The translations under genes and the position numbers were made by a program. DNA of 64,000 nucleotides, from NCBI GenBank assembly GCA_036768485.1, contig JAVLUZ010000154.1, positions 1,565,308 to 1,629,307 of the forward strand, read 5' to 3'. This document shows positions 34,065 to 55,322 of this stretch, in pieces; within the stretch, counting starts at the first letter, position 1, and every line of letters starts with the position of its first letter. The stretch comes from Mermis nigrescens. Taxonomy: Eukaryota; Nematoda; Enoplea; Mermithida; Mermithidae. Under the pieces are notes generated by a model. The model was not told the origin of the DNA. It saw only the letters and a list, made by a program, of their open reading frames with translations, and searched no databases.

Positions 34065-35610
34065 GTAAGTGAATAGTTATACACGCGTTTTGTTATTGCA
34101 TTATAGACTGCTTTATCTTTAACAAACGCTAGTTAGCCTTTTGTTCTTCGTTGATTAGGCCAAAATTATGCAGGCAAATCAATATATTGAATGAAAAGAT
34201 ATAAAATGTATTAATAAATTATAAATTAGTAAATTTCAAAAGAATAATACAGAACAAAAAATGAAAAAGTTTCAGATGTTCATCGTGATTTTAGAGAAAC
34301 TTTGTGCAATCGTTCTCGAATTTTACTACACGCACTTCAACTTTACCTGTACATAAACACTACAAGTACGAGATTTTAAGATCTACAAGGTTATCAAACA
34401 TTAATAAATCAGCTATAAACTTACTTCAATTAATTATTATAATAATTATAAGTAAATATAATAAATTTTAATCTTGTCCAAGCAGAATAAGCACGCCTTC
34501 ACAAGCAAATTTTTTATGCTTACACCACGTCTTACTTAAGTTTGGTTTAGTTTGCTCAAAAACTGCGCTTATTCACAATATCAGAAGTCCCGATAGATAA
34601 ATCGAAAAGCCTGCACATATGAATAAAACACATAAAACTAATATAAAACGCAAAATGCAACCGCAAATTCCAAACAATCATTGTGTTTCTGCATATGAAA
34701 AAAATCATCAAAAAAGTAAAATAACGAAATCTGATAACGACTAATAATTTAATCTAAATAGTGATTTTAGAAATACAATAACTAAAACTATAGAATAACC
34801 CAAATCACTGGCTTTAGCATCTTAAGTTTGATATTAGTAAACTGTACTTCTTTGTGCGAATGCTCGGAGTCGTCAAAAAACTATAATTTTTTAATATTTA
34901 CCTAGATTTTTGTGTTCTGCAAAGAAATAGCAACATCATAAACGCCGAAAATTGCGTTTTTGGCTAGTAATAATTGTTTCTTCAAGTCCAAACATGTACC
35001 TACTTTGAGAATAAGATGCTAATGGTTAGCTATATAGAACTTGAAAAAGCACAATTGGTGACGGAGATTAGAATTTTTTCACAGAAGCAGTTGCTAAATA
35101 GCATAAATTTAGCCGTCCGAGTACGGTCTTTTAAAGTGATTCCTGTTAAATAGAGATAAAAATACATTTTTTCCATGTTCGGCTAACTTGAATATAGTAT
35201 TTTTGTGCTCTTTTTACCTTATAATATGCATGTAGTGGGGTTTTGATTTCGATAAAGACCTCAAGACGCATTAATCCTGAGAATGTAAAAAGTAGATCCT
35301 AAAATTTAGTGATATCGTCGACCTAATACAGCTAGCTATGTTTTCGCAGATACAAAAAGAAATAATGAGCGATTTTTCGTTCATGACCAAAATGAAACAA
35401 TATGAGACTTGCGCATCAAGAGGTCGAGATAATACGGAATGTTGCCGCCGGAATGGAGTGTTTCGGATAAAAGAAATCGAAAATTCGTGCAAACGATTCT
35501 GTAATCCCGGTCAGTTCACGTGGCCAGTTAACGTATTCGAAGCAGTAAACTTGAACATGGCAGTTTGCCAGGATTATCATGATAAAATATTCGCTTGTCA
35601 TTCGCAATAG
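33903..35610 (+). CDS. Secreted DB-module (nematode cysteine-rich) protein, 2 exons
   Basis: The exons are 33903-34064 and 35350-35610, joined in phase 0 and giving about 140 residues. A hydrophobic signal peptide spans roughly residues 1-24. It is followed by FADCCTRHNISIKLC in exon 1 and YETCASRGRDNTECCRRNGV, then C-x3-C and two more Cys, in exon 2. The CC...C / C-x8-CC / C-x3-C / C...C arrangement is that of the DB module, known mainly from nematode secreted proteins; its molecular role is unclear. The donor is GAG|GTAAGT and the acceptor TATGTTTTCGCAG. The stop is at 35608-35610. This gene is the main evidence for a nematode source. Confidence 0.82.
34065..35349. other. Intron of the DB gene
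   Basis: AT-rich and free of the window's common repeats, which is unusual here. Nothing else recognised. Confidence 0.6.
35350..35610 (+). CDS. DB-module gene, exon 2
   Basis: Follows acceptor TTTTCGCAG and carries seven cysteines including the diagnostic DNTECC block. It ends ACHSQ-stop. The intron before it is 1285 bp and shows no other coding signal. Confidence 0.82.
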   Translation: MQKEIMSDFSFMTKMKQYETCASRGRDNTECCRRNGVFRIKEIENSCKRFCNPGQFTWPVNVFEAVNLNMAVCQDYHDKIFACHSQ

Positions 35611-35762
35611 ATTATAGTTAGTAGAAGTTCGCCTGTTTCTTTCCAGTAAATCGTTTACTTTCAAACCTTTCCTCCTGTGCAGAGGCGTAGCAAGGATTTT
35701 GGTTCGGGAAGGGGGCATTCACAAAAAATTTTTCCGACTACTTTTGCATTGCATGCTAGTAA

Positions 35763-37299
35763 AGGCCCTGCTATACTACGCCACACGGCGCCGCGCTGAC
35801 GCCAGCGTGGCACTTGCTGTAGCGCCCACGTGGTGCCGCGTGACATAGGTTGTGCTGCTATACTTCTACGCGGCGCCGCGCGGCAGAAAAAAATTTATTG
35901 ATGTTGTAACTAGTGTTGTAAAAGATAATGATTCTTACAAGATAAAAGATAAAGATAAAGTTTAAATTTCAAAATCTATAAGATAAAGATAAAGAAAAAA
36001 ATTAAGAAAGATAAAGATAAAGATAATTTGCAAGATAAAGGGACCAAAAGATAAAGATAAAGTTAAAGATAAAGATAAAGTGTACATATGCAAATATGGT
36101 GCCTGGACCCACGAGAATAATGTTTGTGAAGTGCAATAAACGAGAGTGGGTGATGTAAAGTAGCCAACTGAATGTCCTAATTTTCACTATTGAGATCAAA
36201 GAGGTGATAGGCATTAAGCACACATAAATGTAGGTTTGGAGGTTTACCCGCGGTATCTGACTGACCCACGTACTACTACTGCTGGCAGACAGCAAGTCAC
36301 TTCTTTCTTTTCACAAGCATCAAAGCCCTGCTCTTTGCGCCTGTGCAAAGTATAGTCGCAACAGTATTTGATTCTTTCAAACTCCTCTATGTTTTCTAGG
36401 ATTGGACTTAGATTAATGTGGGTGCTAGTAGTAGTACTCTCGTTCAGACCGGTATCACTCCCGCTTACTTAGGTTGATATACAGGCATTAGTTTGGGCCG
36501 CATGCCTTAGACTTTAAACAATCGTCTTATTTCCTTCCCTTGTATTACAATAAAACTTGAATGCACCTAAATGTATTTCACTTCAAACCTGCATTTTGGA
36601 TTACGTGCTAACTTATGTACATACTTTATCTTTTTCGCAAGATAAATTCCTATCAAAAAGATAAAGATGAAGATAAAGATAGCCTGTGATTATTCCAAAA
36701 GATAAAGATGATGATGAAGATAAAAAATCGTCACTTTATCTAGCTAAAAGATAAAGATAAAGATATCTTTTACAACACCAGTTGTAACTGCAGTAAAACA
36801 GCAAAAAAGTAAAACATGTGTAAACTGTATACTGTATTCTGTGTCAAGAAAACAAGTGAAATGGGTATAGGTCAACGATTGTGCACATTAAAGACTGTAC
36901 TCATTTTCGGTTTCAGCATTATGAAAACAAGTTTTGAAAGGCAGAGAGACACACATTTTCGCACACACACACATCTTAAAAATCGATTATATATTCAATT
37001 TGCACGCTTTCACGTATGCATAAACATCAGTACATCATAAAAAATGCTAATATCAAGCTGTCCCTCATAAATACATGATAAATATAGGCCGCCGCGTCCC
37101 ACCGCGTGTGCAAAAGTTTGAACAGTGTTCAAACTTCAATTTATCTGCCACGCGGCGCCCGCGCGGCGCCGCCGCGAGCGCCGCGGGGACGATGTGCTGC
37201 TATACTTCCACCGCGGGCGCTGCGTTTGGAAGTATAGCAGCACATTTTGTCAATGCGAGCGCCTGCCGGCACCGCGCGGCGGGAAGTTTAGCAGGGCCT
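35763..37299. mobile_element. PIF/Harbinger-type non-autonomous element with GC-rich arms
   Basis: Ends AGGCCCTGCTATACT and AGTTTAGCAGGGCCT, TSD TAA (35760-35762, 37300-37302). The arms are unusually GC-rich and repeat GGCGCCGCGCGG and GCTGCTATACTTC. It is split by a hAT element at 35911-36780. Confidence 0.8.
35911..36780. mobile_element. hAT-type element with (GATAAA)n arms
   Basis: 17-bp inverted repeats T(A/G)GTGTTGTAAAAGATA with a perfect 8-bp TSD GTTGTAAC (35903-35910, 36781-36788). Subterminal arrays of AAAGATAAAGATA lie at both ends. No transposase is visible in the 870 bp. Confidence 0.9.
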
Positions 37300-38272
37300 T
37301 AACATTATGTGAGTTTTTTGACTCTCAGTAGTGGAGCCTAGCTAATTTATGGGTTTCTGACGATCAAAAATACTAAAAGTGTGAAGCGGCATGAAGCACC
37401 GAAAATTTTGAAATTATCACCGTTTGATATAGAATTTACGGTCTTTTTATTGACAAACAGTTCGGAAATCATAAGTGGCGCAAAGCACCAAGGAATTTAG
37501 TAATTTCTTACCGCCCTTGACATTCTGTAGCTCTGTGAATACTATATTCTGTCAGAGCAGAAAATTATCAAATTTATTTTGACAGTTGAAGTTTCTAACC
37601 TGCGGATTGCTAATTTAGTATGAAGATATTTTGCCTGATTTGGGCTTTTAAACGCAATGCTGGAGCTTTACAAAAATAAAAAATAACCAGCGGCGCTATG
37701 AGCCGGAAAATTTTGACGTTTTTCTTCTTTAAACTCAATTTATACCGCTTAAATCATACAGAATGGACAAACTAATTGAGGGCGCGGAGCGCTGGAAAGT
37801 ATAAGAAATTCCTAACCCTTTTGCCTTTGCCTTTTTGTCCTACCAAACATCTCTTTGCACGTGTACATCGAAATTTTACGGCTGGGGGTCTGGGGTGGCG
37901 CGCTCAAGCGACCCCCAGCAGTGCCGGAGCAGTGCCCGGAAAATTATGTAAAAGAAGCGCTTTAAAGTTAAATACTGACGCTAAAATTTTCGCAAAGTCG
38001 GCCAAATATCGGTTCTGAATTACGCCCAAAAACACTTAAAATTGATGAACTTCTACACTGTACAAGATCTCTGAGCCGAAATGCGTTCTGCTAATTATAT
38101 AGCGCAGCAGCGGATCTCTGCCAATAAGATATAGAAAGATATCTCAATGAAAATTTTGTTCTTACTGTTTTCAGGCCTAGCCTTCTTATTAACAAGATAT
38201 GGATCAGAAAACAGAAAATGCGCAAAAATACAAGGAAATTTGGCCATTCCTTAAATTCAAAATAGGATTAAA

Positions 38273-39249
38273 GGGCTGAATCCGATCCTGGGGGGGGGGG
38301 CACGCCGCCAGTTCTGACCGGAGCGACTCCGAGCAAACAAATTAGCGACCCGAGCGCTCATACTTAAGTAAACAAAAGTGCTCAATTAATTATACTCGGG
38401 CTGACCTGGTCAATCAACCAATTATGCGTCTGGTCCTTACAGTAATGCGCCCGACTAGGGGAGTTTTTTTCGACAATTTTTTTCTACAGAGCGAAAATCA
38501 AATTTTAAAGTTAAGTTTTTCGAGCTCATCGTGAAAAATGGAGCAATAAAATATATAATTTTACAATATTTCATTCACTCTGGAAAAAGTTGAGTGATTT
38601 CCAATGTGAGAGCACTAATAAAATGCAGTTTTATAAGTAGCGTTCTATTTCTTGGCATGGGCACATATTTTGAATTTTTTTGCATGTTGTTTTATAAATA
38701 TTCCAGAAAAGATACGGCGACTTATGAAGGGTTCCTGGTAAAATGGATCTGGCGCAGCAAGTTTGATTCGATGTAGCGATTGTTCAACGAATTTTGCGAT
38801 GCATGTGCTTCTATGTATAACGTTCGTTGACAAATCATGGTAGTTTTTCATGTTGACGTTGTTGGCTTAGTATTATTTTGAAATATTCAACTTTTGTGGA
38901 CAAAATAAATGTCAAGTGCTCTCAAAATTTAAAATAAGTCAACTATTTCCAGAGTGAATGAAATGTTCTAATATTTTATATTTTCTTGCTCCATTTTTCA
39001 CGATGAGCTCGAAAAACTAAACTTTAAAATTTGATTTTCGCTCTGTGAAAAAATTGTGTTAAAAAAGCTCCCCTAGTCGGGCGCATTACTGTAAGGACCA
39101 GACGCATAATTGGTTGACTGACCAGGTCAGCCCAGTATAATTAATTGCGCACTTTTGTTTACTTAATTGAGCGCTCGGGTCGTTAAGTTGTTTGCTCGAA
39201 TCGCTCCGGTCAGAACTGGCGGCGTGCCCCCCCAGGATCGGATTTAGCC
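38273..39249. mobile_element. Foldback element with arms of about 320 bp
   Basis: The left arm (38273-38600) and right arm (38930-39249) are reverse complements with few mismatches; landmarks are CCGATCCTGGGG, CGCCCGACTAGG and CTGACCTGGTCA. Flanks GGATTAAA / GGATTAAG give a 7-of-8 TSD. The 330-bp centre shows no coding content. Confidence 0.82.
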
Positions 39250-40079
39250 GGATTAAGTGTCCTGTAAAGAAAGACAAACAAAGCAAAGAATAGACAAAAT
39301 GGTACGCAATCATTTTCGCACTTTTACTATTGATGCTCATCTGCGCAGTTCCATTCGATGAATAAATAGAGCATTAAATCACTAAATTGATGTGAATTAC
39401 TGGAATTTTTGAGCAAATTCAAGCTTTTAAAATTAACAATAAATACAACAATGACTCGGCGCGAAGCGCCGGAAAATTTTTACGTTTTTGTTATTTTGAA
39501 CTTAATTTTCTGGACACAATTATTACACTAGAAAAATCAACAAAATTTCTGAAAAACTTCGCGGGGGGCTTGTGCCCTCAATGCCCCCCTCCTGGCTACG
39601 CCTATGCTCCTATGTAGTAATCTCACTAGAATAACGGAAGGAACCTTGACTGACACCAATTCTAAGGGTACAGATAGTCGGAAGTGTATTACCTAAAGCA
39701 ACTTTTGCTTCTAGTCAATTCAAAATAACTAGCAAAATCTCAGGTAGCGCGTTAGCGCGTACCTATAATATACTTGGGTACCCCTAACACCTGTGCACCC
39801 CTTACAGCTATAACGGGACCCTTCTGGAAGGTGCGGCTTTTTTTAAAAGAAAGATAATAGAAAAATTCGCTGCCCGTGTTTTTTTGTTTTTCTTGAAACT
39901 CAAAACTGACTGTGTAAAGAGGGTGTAAAGTTTTTGTGTAACGTTATAACATAGGACAAATTTTGGGACCTTTTTGTCACGGCATCTGGACAACTGAGTA
40001 TTGATGACTGGAACGCTTGAACAGCATAGGATTATAGAGGAATGAATTCTACAGATGACCATTTTTTGTTTTTTGAAAT

Positions 40080-42010
40080 TCGCATTAGTTCTCGAATGGC
40101 AGTGTAAAGAGTGTGAAAATCTGGGGATGAAAAATCACTTTTTGGTCGACTTTTCAACCTGCTTATGTCTGATACTAACTCCGGTTATGAGTTTTTTAAA
40201 ATGATTTCTGACAGAAATGTAGAGCGGATCAAGGGCTACATTCTACATATAAGACAAAGTCTTCTACGCTGCTATGGTGAGTTAGATGCTGGGGTTTAAA
40301 GTTTACACTCTAGTGAGATGCTGTAAAAAACGGATTTCAACGTAAGATTTCTCTGCCAAATTTTTCCGCTTATGAGTCAGGTGTAAATTAAATACAGCAG
40401 TAATAAAGTGCCTCTCAGGGGCTACATCATCGCAGCAAACCGCATTTAAAAAAACGCAATATTGAGTTATTTATGGGAGGTGTAAAGTAAGAAATCAGTA
40501 GGTAAAAATGGGCGAAAAAACACGTTTTTTCCAAATTTTGATCAATAAATCATACCAAATAATTTTTGCAAGAGAATTTTGGCACACAGGAATGTACTAC
40601 GATTTAAAAGCTACAAATTGTACCGAACCGAATTTCTTTAAACTCAATGGGGAGTTCGGTACGGAATTTTAAAGTTTACAGTGTTCTAAATGATGGAAAA
40701 TACGTTTTTGTTGCTTTTGTTCGCCACTTTCTCCGTCCAGAAGTCGGGATAAGTCCAATAGAATAAAAATAAAGTGCTTTATATCGGGTGCATGTCAAAG
40801 CAATTTGTCTATACATTAATGTTTAGCGAGTGTAAAGTCATAAATTTGGTGTTTAAAATGCGTTTCTGTCTTGTTTTTTCTGCCTGCTTCTCCGGTTACG
40901 AGTCAGGGACACGATTATCAAGTCTAGAAATGGACCAGTGAACCAAATTTGATATGCCAGATCTGGCGCATATGTTTACACCTCTACAGTGTTGTAAAGT
41001 GGTTTACACCTATTGTTAGTTTGCCCATAGAACATTATGGAGACTTAATTTTTTCATAAATATTAATCGTAATATCGGAACAATATCAAAATTACGAATC
41101 TGACCAAAATCTTCTTTACACTAGGTGTTTACATGAAGTTTACACTACATATGTATTTATCATCGTTTTTGAGCATTCCAGAAACTTAATGTTTTCCTGG
41201 AGTCTAGAAATTTTCAAAGAATCAAATGTGAGACGTCACGTAGGCGCGTTTGTTTACATCCAACAGTGATGTAAAGTAGTTTACACTCATTGTTTATTTG
41301 TCCTCAGACCATTGTAGACATGCAATTTTTTCATAAATGTTGGTAATAATATCCGAGTAATATCAGATTTACAACTCGAAATAAAATCCTCTTTACACTA
41401 GGCGGTTGTGTAAAGTTTACACTGCATGTTAGCCTTTGTTCTAGAGCATTGCAAAAACCGAAATTTTTCCCTGAGATCTAAAAATTTACTGGGAATGAAA
41501 TATAGGACGTCAGCTGGGCGCGTTTGTTTACACTCAAGAGTGATGTAAAGTGGATTACATCTGTGTCTATTTGTCATTAAACCGTTATGGAGACGTTATT
41601 TTTTCATGAATGTTGATCGTAATATCAGAGTAATATCGAGTTTACAAATCCGACTAAAATCTTCTTGACACTCGTTGCTAGTTTAAAGTTTACACTATAT
41701 AATAAGCTCCATTCTTGAGCCTCACGGTAATTTATTTTTTCCCTAAAGTCGTAAAATATATATGGAAACAGATGTGATACGTCTGCTAGGGGCGCATGAA
41801 GAGTAGTGTAAATTGATTAACACCTAATGTTAATTTGTTCTTAGAACATTATAGAGGTTTCGTTTCGTAATAAATGCTGATCGTTATATCAGAGCAATAT
41901 CGAAATTATTAATTCCACTAAAATTCTTTACACTCTTGTGTAAAGTTTAAAATGTAAATTAAGTTTAGCTCTAGAAAGTTTTGGAAGCATTTTTCTTTAC
42001 AGGATGTTCT
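40080..42010 (+). repeat. Tandem repeat of about 275 bp with TTTACAC motifs
   Basis: Units start near 40974, 41252, 41526 and about 41800 (GTTTACAC...AGTGATGTAAAGT), spaced 278, 274 and about 274 bp. Each contains GTGTAAAGTTTACAC or a relic of it and a GGCGCG(T)TTG landmark. More diverged units with GTGTAAAG extend back to about 40080. Confidence 0.8.
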
Positions 42011-43041
42011 ACGTAACATGAGAATTACTAATCAGAATGTTTGTTTCTTCTACAACTAGTAGTTTTAGTAAAGTTTAAACCATTCAATTATTAGAAGAAC
42101 CGCACAGTAAATGAAATCTATTATTGTATTTCCAAATCTTGCTAGCAAAGAAAATGCTCCGATGGAACAAAAAAGGGAATATACTTGGGATTGAGAATTA
42201 TCGAGGATGTAATGCGATAAAATATTCCAGTTCGGTTTAGATTATCATTAAGCACGTATTCCTCCGCTACCATGTCCTAGGACGGAGTCCTAGTGAATCA
42301 CTTCATTGGCATTTTTCTGATCTTCCTTATTCCTATGTCTAGAACTTTGTCTAGCCTCGTTTTGGCTCCAGGTACATACTTCGATTTTAATGCATTAGCT
42401 CTTTGAGAAGTTATAAAGCAGTAAGAAATAAGTATTTTTCGGCCTATTTAAAGTTATATCTCGAAAACCTCAAAATGGGGAACTAGGAATCTAATAGAAA
42501 ATTTGGTGGTTTTTTATTTTTAATTTTTAAATGCATCCACTGATTATGTTTAACACAACGGAAATTTGCTTTTTCTTGTTTTTGCATGGGTGTCCAGCAG
42601 GTGCCTTTCTTATACATTGTAATGGCTTTTTTAGCTGTATCTCTTTCGAAAATAATTTTAAGTATAAGGGTGTAAAGAAGGTGTAGCTAACCTAGACTAG
42701 AATTTTTCCAATGATGATTCCCTTCGACTGTAAAAACATGATGATGAACGGAGGGTTATCAATGGCCAAGTCGAATTTGATAGTCATTACAATGGAATCT
42801 ATTCTAGTTGTGTTGCCTAGTTCAAGTGCGCTAATTAACTATGTAGATCCATGTTTCCTTATCTGCATTGTCTTATTACGTTTAAATGCCTGACGCTAAT
42901 TAACAATTATATCATCTTATATATTTATATTTTTATGGTTCTAACGCATAATACATCCAACGTTGGACTTCAGAAATGATATAAAGCTACAAAATATTTT
43001 CTATGGAAAGGAGTAGCAAGCCACGGCGTTGGGTTCTCAGT
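42011..43041. other. No gene seen
   Basis: Decayed edge of the 275-bp repeat region (one more GTGTAAAGAAGGTG at 42667), then AT-rich sequence with short frames only. Confidence 0.45.
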
Positions 43042-43410
43042 CTATAGGTGCACAAGGTCAAGAGTCGGCAGGGGTATGGGGTGGAATCCCAAAAATAAAA
43101 TACAGATTTTTTTCATGATTGTTTTGCTGTTAAGGCTATACTCGCATTTTTAAAGCACTTTCAGTTCATGTCACCTGCATTACATCACTTACATAAAAAA
43201 ATGCAGAAATTGATGCATTTTGGATGCTTTTTGAGTAAAAAGTACATAAAAAATTCTTAGTGCAGTAAAATTTTAACATTGTTACTGCTTTTGACCTCAA
43301 AAATGTTGCAAAAAACGCCTCCTTCAGCTCAAAATCACGCTGAACGTTGCCTGACCGGCTGACCTTTCAGCGGGGGAGGGGTTAATACCTTCCTCACCCA
43401 TATGTACACG
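43042..43410 (-). repeat. Family 1 copy, inverted
   Basis: Reverse complement of the 1386-1806 element, from GGTGCACAAGGTC to CTGACCGGCTGACC and TACCTTCCTCACCC. It is diverged, and the TSD is not readable. Confidence 0.65.
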
Positions 43411-43937
43411 AATGTTCCAGATTCCCGAGAATCTGAAAAGATTCCAAAAAATCGGTAGACTTCCTTGAACTGAATTTTCGGTGTTATTCAGTGGCGATTT
43501 TGCGTCATCTGACCCTGCTGTCTGCTTATAATAGTTTGCCTTCTTTACTAATACAATATTTCTAATAAAAATGAATGATGGACTCATGTATATTGCTAAC
43601 CATTTTCGACGCAAATCCAAATATTCTAGATCATTGTTATTTGTCAAGAATTCAAATAAGAAGTCACTACCGTACCAACACTGTAATTTTTGACCCTTTT
43701 TCGTTGGAGACTATAACGTTCGTGACAATATCCGAACACATATCTACCTGTTCTACTTAACCGTTTGCACTGCAATTTTTCAAGTCAGTCAAAGCAACAC
43801 CAATGAATATGAAAACTCTATAAACATGATTTGATTCACCAAATATATAAATAACTAGCATTCGGAAAAGTTTTACCGCAAAAAAATCACGCTTTGTATG
43901 CCGAAAAGAAAAATGGTTTAACACCAAAGCTTATAAC

Positions 43938-44095
43938 CATACATGGGTAGCACCCAAACTTTGAGGGGTCAGGATGGGGTAAATCGTCAAAATTTTACTA
44001 AAAATAGAATTCTGGGGGACTACAGTAATCTGTGGGGGTATTTTGACTTCTGCGGGGGTACACACCCCCGAACCCCCCTCCTACGCCCATGTGTG
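43938..44095 (+). mobile_element. Short variant of the CATACGTGGGC hAT family
   Basis: Begins CATACATGGGTAGCA and ends CGCCCATGTGTG; perfect 8-bp TSD CTTATAAC (43930-43937, 44096-44103). At 158 bp it belongs to a short subfamily with the 56650 and 60513 copies. Confidence 0.88.
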
Positions 44096-45055
44096 CTTAT
44101 AACTACATCCTTTCACCGAACGATGCACACAATTAGAGCTTTCACAGGACAAAATCCGTTTTGTCATGGCGACGATGATGCTCCTCGAATTTTCGAGACA
44201 TTGTTTTCTAGAAGATACAAAATTATGGTATTACGCCAAACAGTTTAGAATAGTAACTTGCTCTATAATTTGTAGAAAAAAGGAAAGTCATTAACCGGAT
44301 AACACTAGGCGATGATGTTTCTGCGTATCGAAAGCTTGAAGTAAGCATTCTTGGACAAGATAAGTCCTCAGGCATCAAGTATGAGATTCTCATGGCGGAT
44401 CAACTAGAAAATAATTTCTGCGCAAGTGAATCTTTTGCGGCTTAAAAGGGGAAAATGGCATTTTTCTGCTGTTTCTCATTTTGGCATTTATCAAGCGTCT
44501 TAACGCACATAGATTTTTCCAGAAAAACAAAACATTAAAAAAATGTTTCGCCAAAAATAGGCTATTTCATGCAAAATTCTTAAAAATCGCTAAAAATAAT
44601 AAGCGTAAATTTTCCCGTTCTTTTTTTGGTTAAACAAAAATTCAGCGAGATCAGAAAATTCGTGGGTTCAAATCTGCGGAGGATGTATATAAAACACCGC
44701 TTTGAGAAATATGCTAAAGTATACTTCAGTGTGGGAGGTTTGAGGGTTTATACCCCCTCCGAGAATCAGGTAGGACCCCAAAAGCGAATGACCCTCAGAA
44801 TTAAATTTTTGGATGATTCTTAGGGTTTTCGCCAGTTTTACACCACCCTAACGCCTTCTTCCTAAAATTTAATCGCTGCCAATGTATGCGCTAAAATCTG
44901 CCTAAAATAATCAAAATTAATCGACGAAACTATTTTGTAAAAAGAGAATAATTTTAAAGAATGAGCAGACGTGCCTGAATTTAATACTATAACTTATACT
45001 ATAACCAAAAACCAGAAGTGTACGAAACTATTTTCTGATTGTTCGATTGGGCTAT

Positions 45056-53766
<8,711 letters not shown>

Positions 53767-53973
53767 GAGTTTAGTTTGCTTATTAATGAGGTCTTTATGC
53801 AATTTTTTCGCTCGTTGGACAACGTGACGGAAAAATATCTTGATGAGGCTTATCCGAAAAATAGAGGGAAACCAGTAAAATAATTGAACGATATAAAACT
53901 GGAATCACTAGAGATCTGGAAGACAAATCATGATGATTTATGCACTACAAAAAATTGTTCATACATAAGTGAC

Positions 53974-55314
53974 GATTGTGACCCGCTTGACCCACCGTCC
54001 CGCTAGACCCACCGTCCCGCTAGACCCACCGTCCCACTAGACCCACTTTTTCGTCCCGCTAGACCCACCGGAAGTCTCGCTAGACCCACCACGTGCATAA
54101 TGAAGTGTCCCGCTAGACCCACCATTTTGCGACCGTCCCGCTAGACCCACTGTCTCGGAAGACCCACCAGAGAAGAAAATTATGTACGCTTATGAGCGAA
54201 AACAGAAACGGTTGCAAAGTGTATCAATTCAAGTATATATGTTTAGTCAAATATATAAATAATTAATTAAAAAATAATTACATTTAATTAGCCACCTAAT
54301 CAATTAGATTTAATACACGATTTTTTGAAAAATACAAAAAGTTTCGTTATTATCAGCTTCACAGACTAACATAGCTGACTTCATGTAACGACTCAAAACG
54401 AAATTAGCGCGACTGAAATTCATGGCTCGATTAGAAATCAAAATTTCTATAGTCTTTGAAGCGATGAAATAAACTGAGCACATGGACATTAGCACTCCTT
54501 GGTCCTATTTTTAAAAACAGATACGGATTTATTGAAAATGACCCAATTAACATTTTCGATTTTTTAGTGAGAATTTGCAACATCCGTTCGGCCCGATTAT
54601 TGTTGAGCCGTCTTTCTGAAATGCCTACATGCTTTTCATCATTTTCATATGTGCATATCTGTACTGTTATCGGAATGCAGTGTCAACGCTTCAATCTGTG
54701 TGCCTACTTAGTATGCGGAAATTCCCTGATCGGAGGATACAAATAGCACAATACCATTACGATAAAAAGCAAAAAATGCACTCTGAAATGTATTTGACAA
54801 GAGTGTATCCCTTGACATGAAAAATAAAAATTTATTCTTAAAAAAATAATCGGCCATGGCTGGTTACTTACCATTGCCACACACATGCACGCACGCACGC
54901 ATCTTCTTTGCATAATATAATTTGTAATGTACACAATATCATGCAATAACATACAAAATTTATTAATTTATTAATTAAATTTAATTGATTAGGTACTTAA
55001 TTAAATGTAATTATTTTTTAATTAATTATTTATATATTTGACTAAACATATATACTTGAATGGATACACTTTGCAAGCGTTTCTGTTTTTGCTTATAAAC
55101 ATGCATAATTTTCTTCTCTGGTGGGTCTTCCGAGACAGTGGGTCTAGCGGGACGGTCGCAAAACGGTGGGTCTAGCGGGACACCTCATTATGCACGTGGT
55201 GGGTTTAGCGAGACTTCCGGTGGGTCTAGCGGGACGAAAAAGTGGGTCTAGCGGGACGGTGGGTCTAGCGGGACGGTGGGTCAAGCGGGACGGTGGGTCT
55301 AGCGAGACGGGACC
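53974..55314. mobile_element. Foldback element with minisatellite arms (GTCCCGCTAGACCCACC)
   Basis: Perfect 8-bp TSD TAAGTGAC (53966-53973, 55315-55322). Each arm of about 340 bp starts with 7-9 units of GTCCCGCTAGACCCACC followed by AT-rich sequence, the two arms being inverted. The centre (54313-54960) is unremarkable. Confidence 0.87.
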
Positions 55315-55322
55315 TAAGTGAC

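Larger units (their letters stand above)
35680..39606. mobile_element. 3.9-kb hAT-type element, outer shell of a triple nest
   Basis: Ends CAGAGGCGTAGCAAGG and CCTGGCTACGCCTATG, flanked by CTCCTGTG / CTCCTATG (7 of 8). It begins 70 bp after the DB-gene stop codon. It contains the Harbinger element at 35763-37299 and the foldback element at 38273-39249. Confidence 0.75.

Noticed and set aside
54000..55300. Regularly repeated short units resembling a CRISPR array
   Set aside because: The units are adjacent without unique spacers, inverted between arms and flanked by a TSD in a eukaryotic genome.
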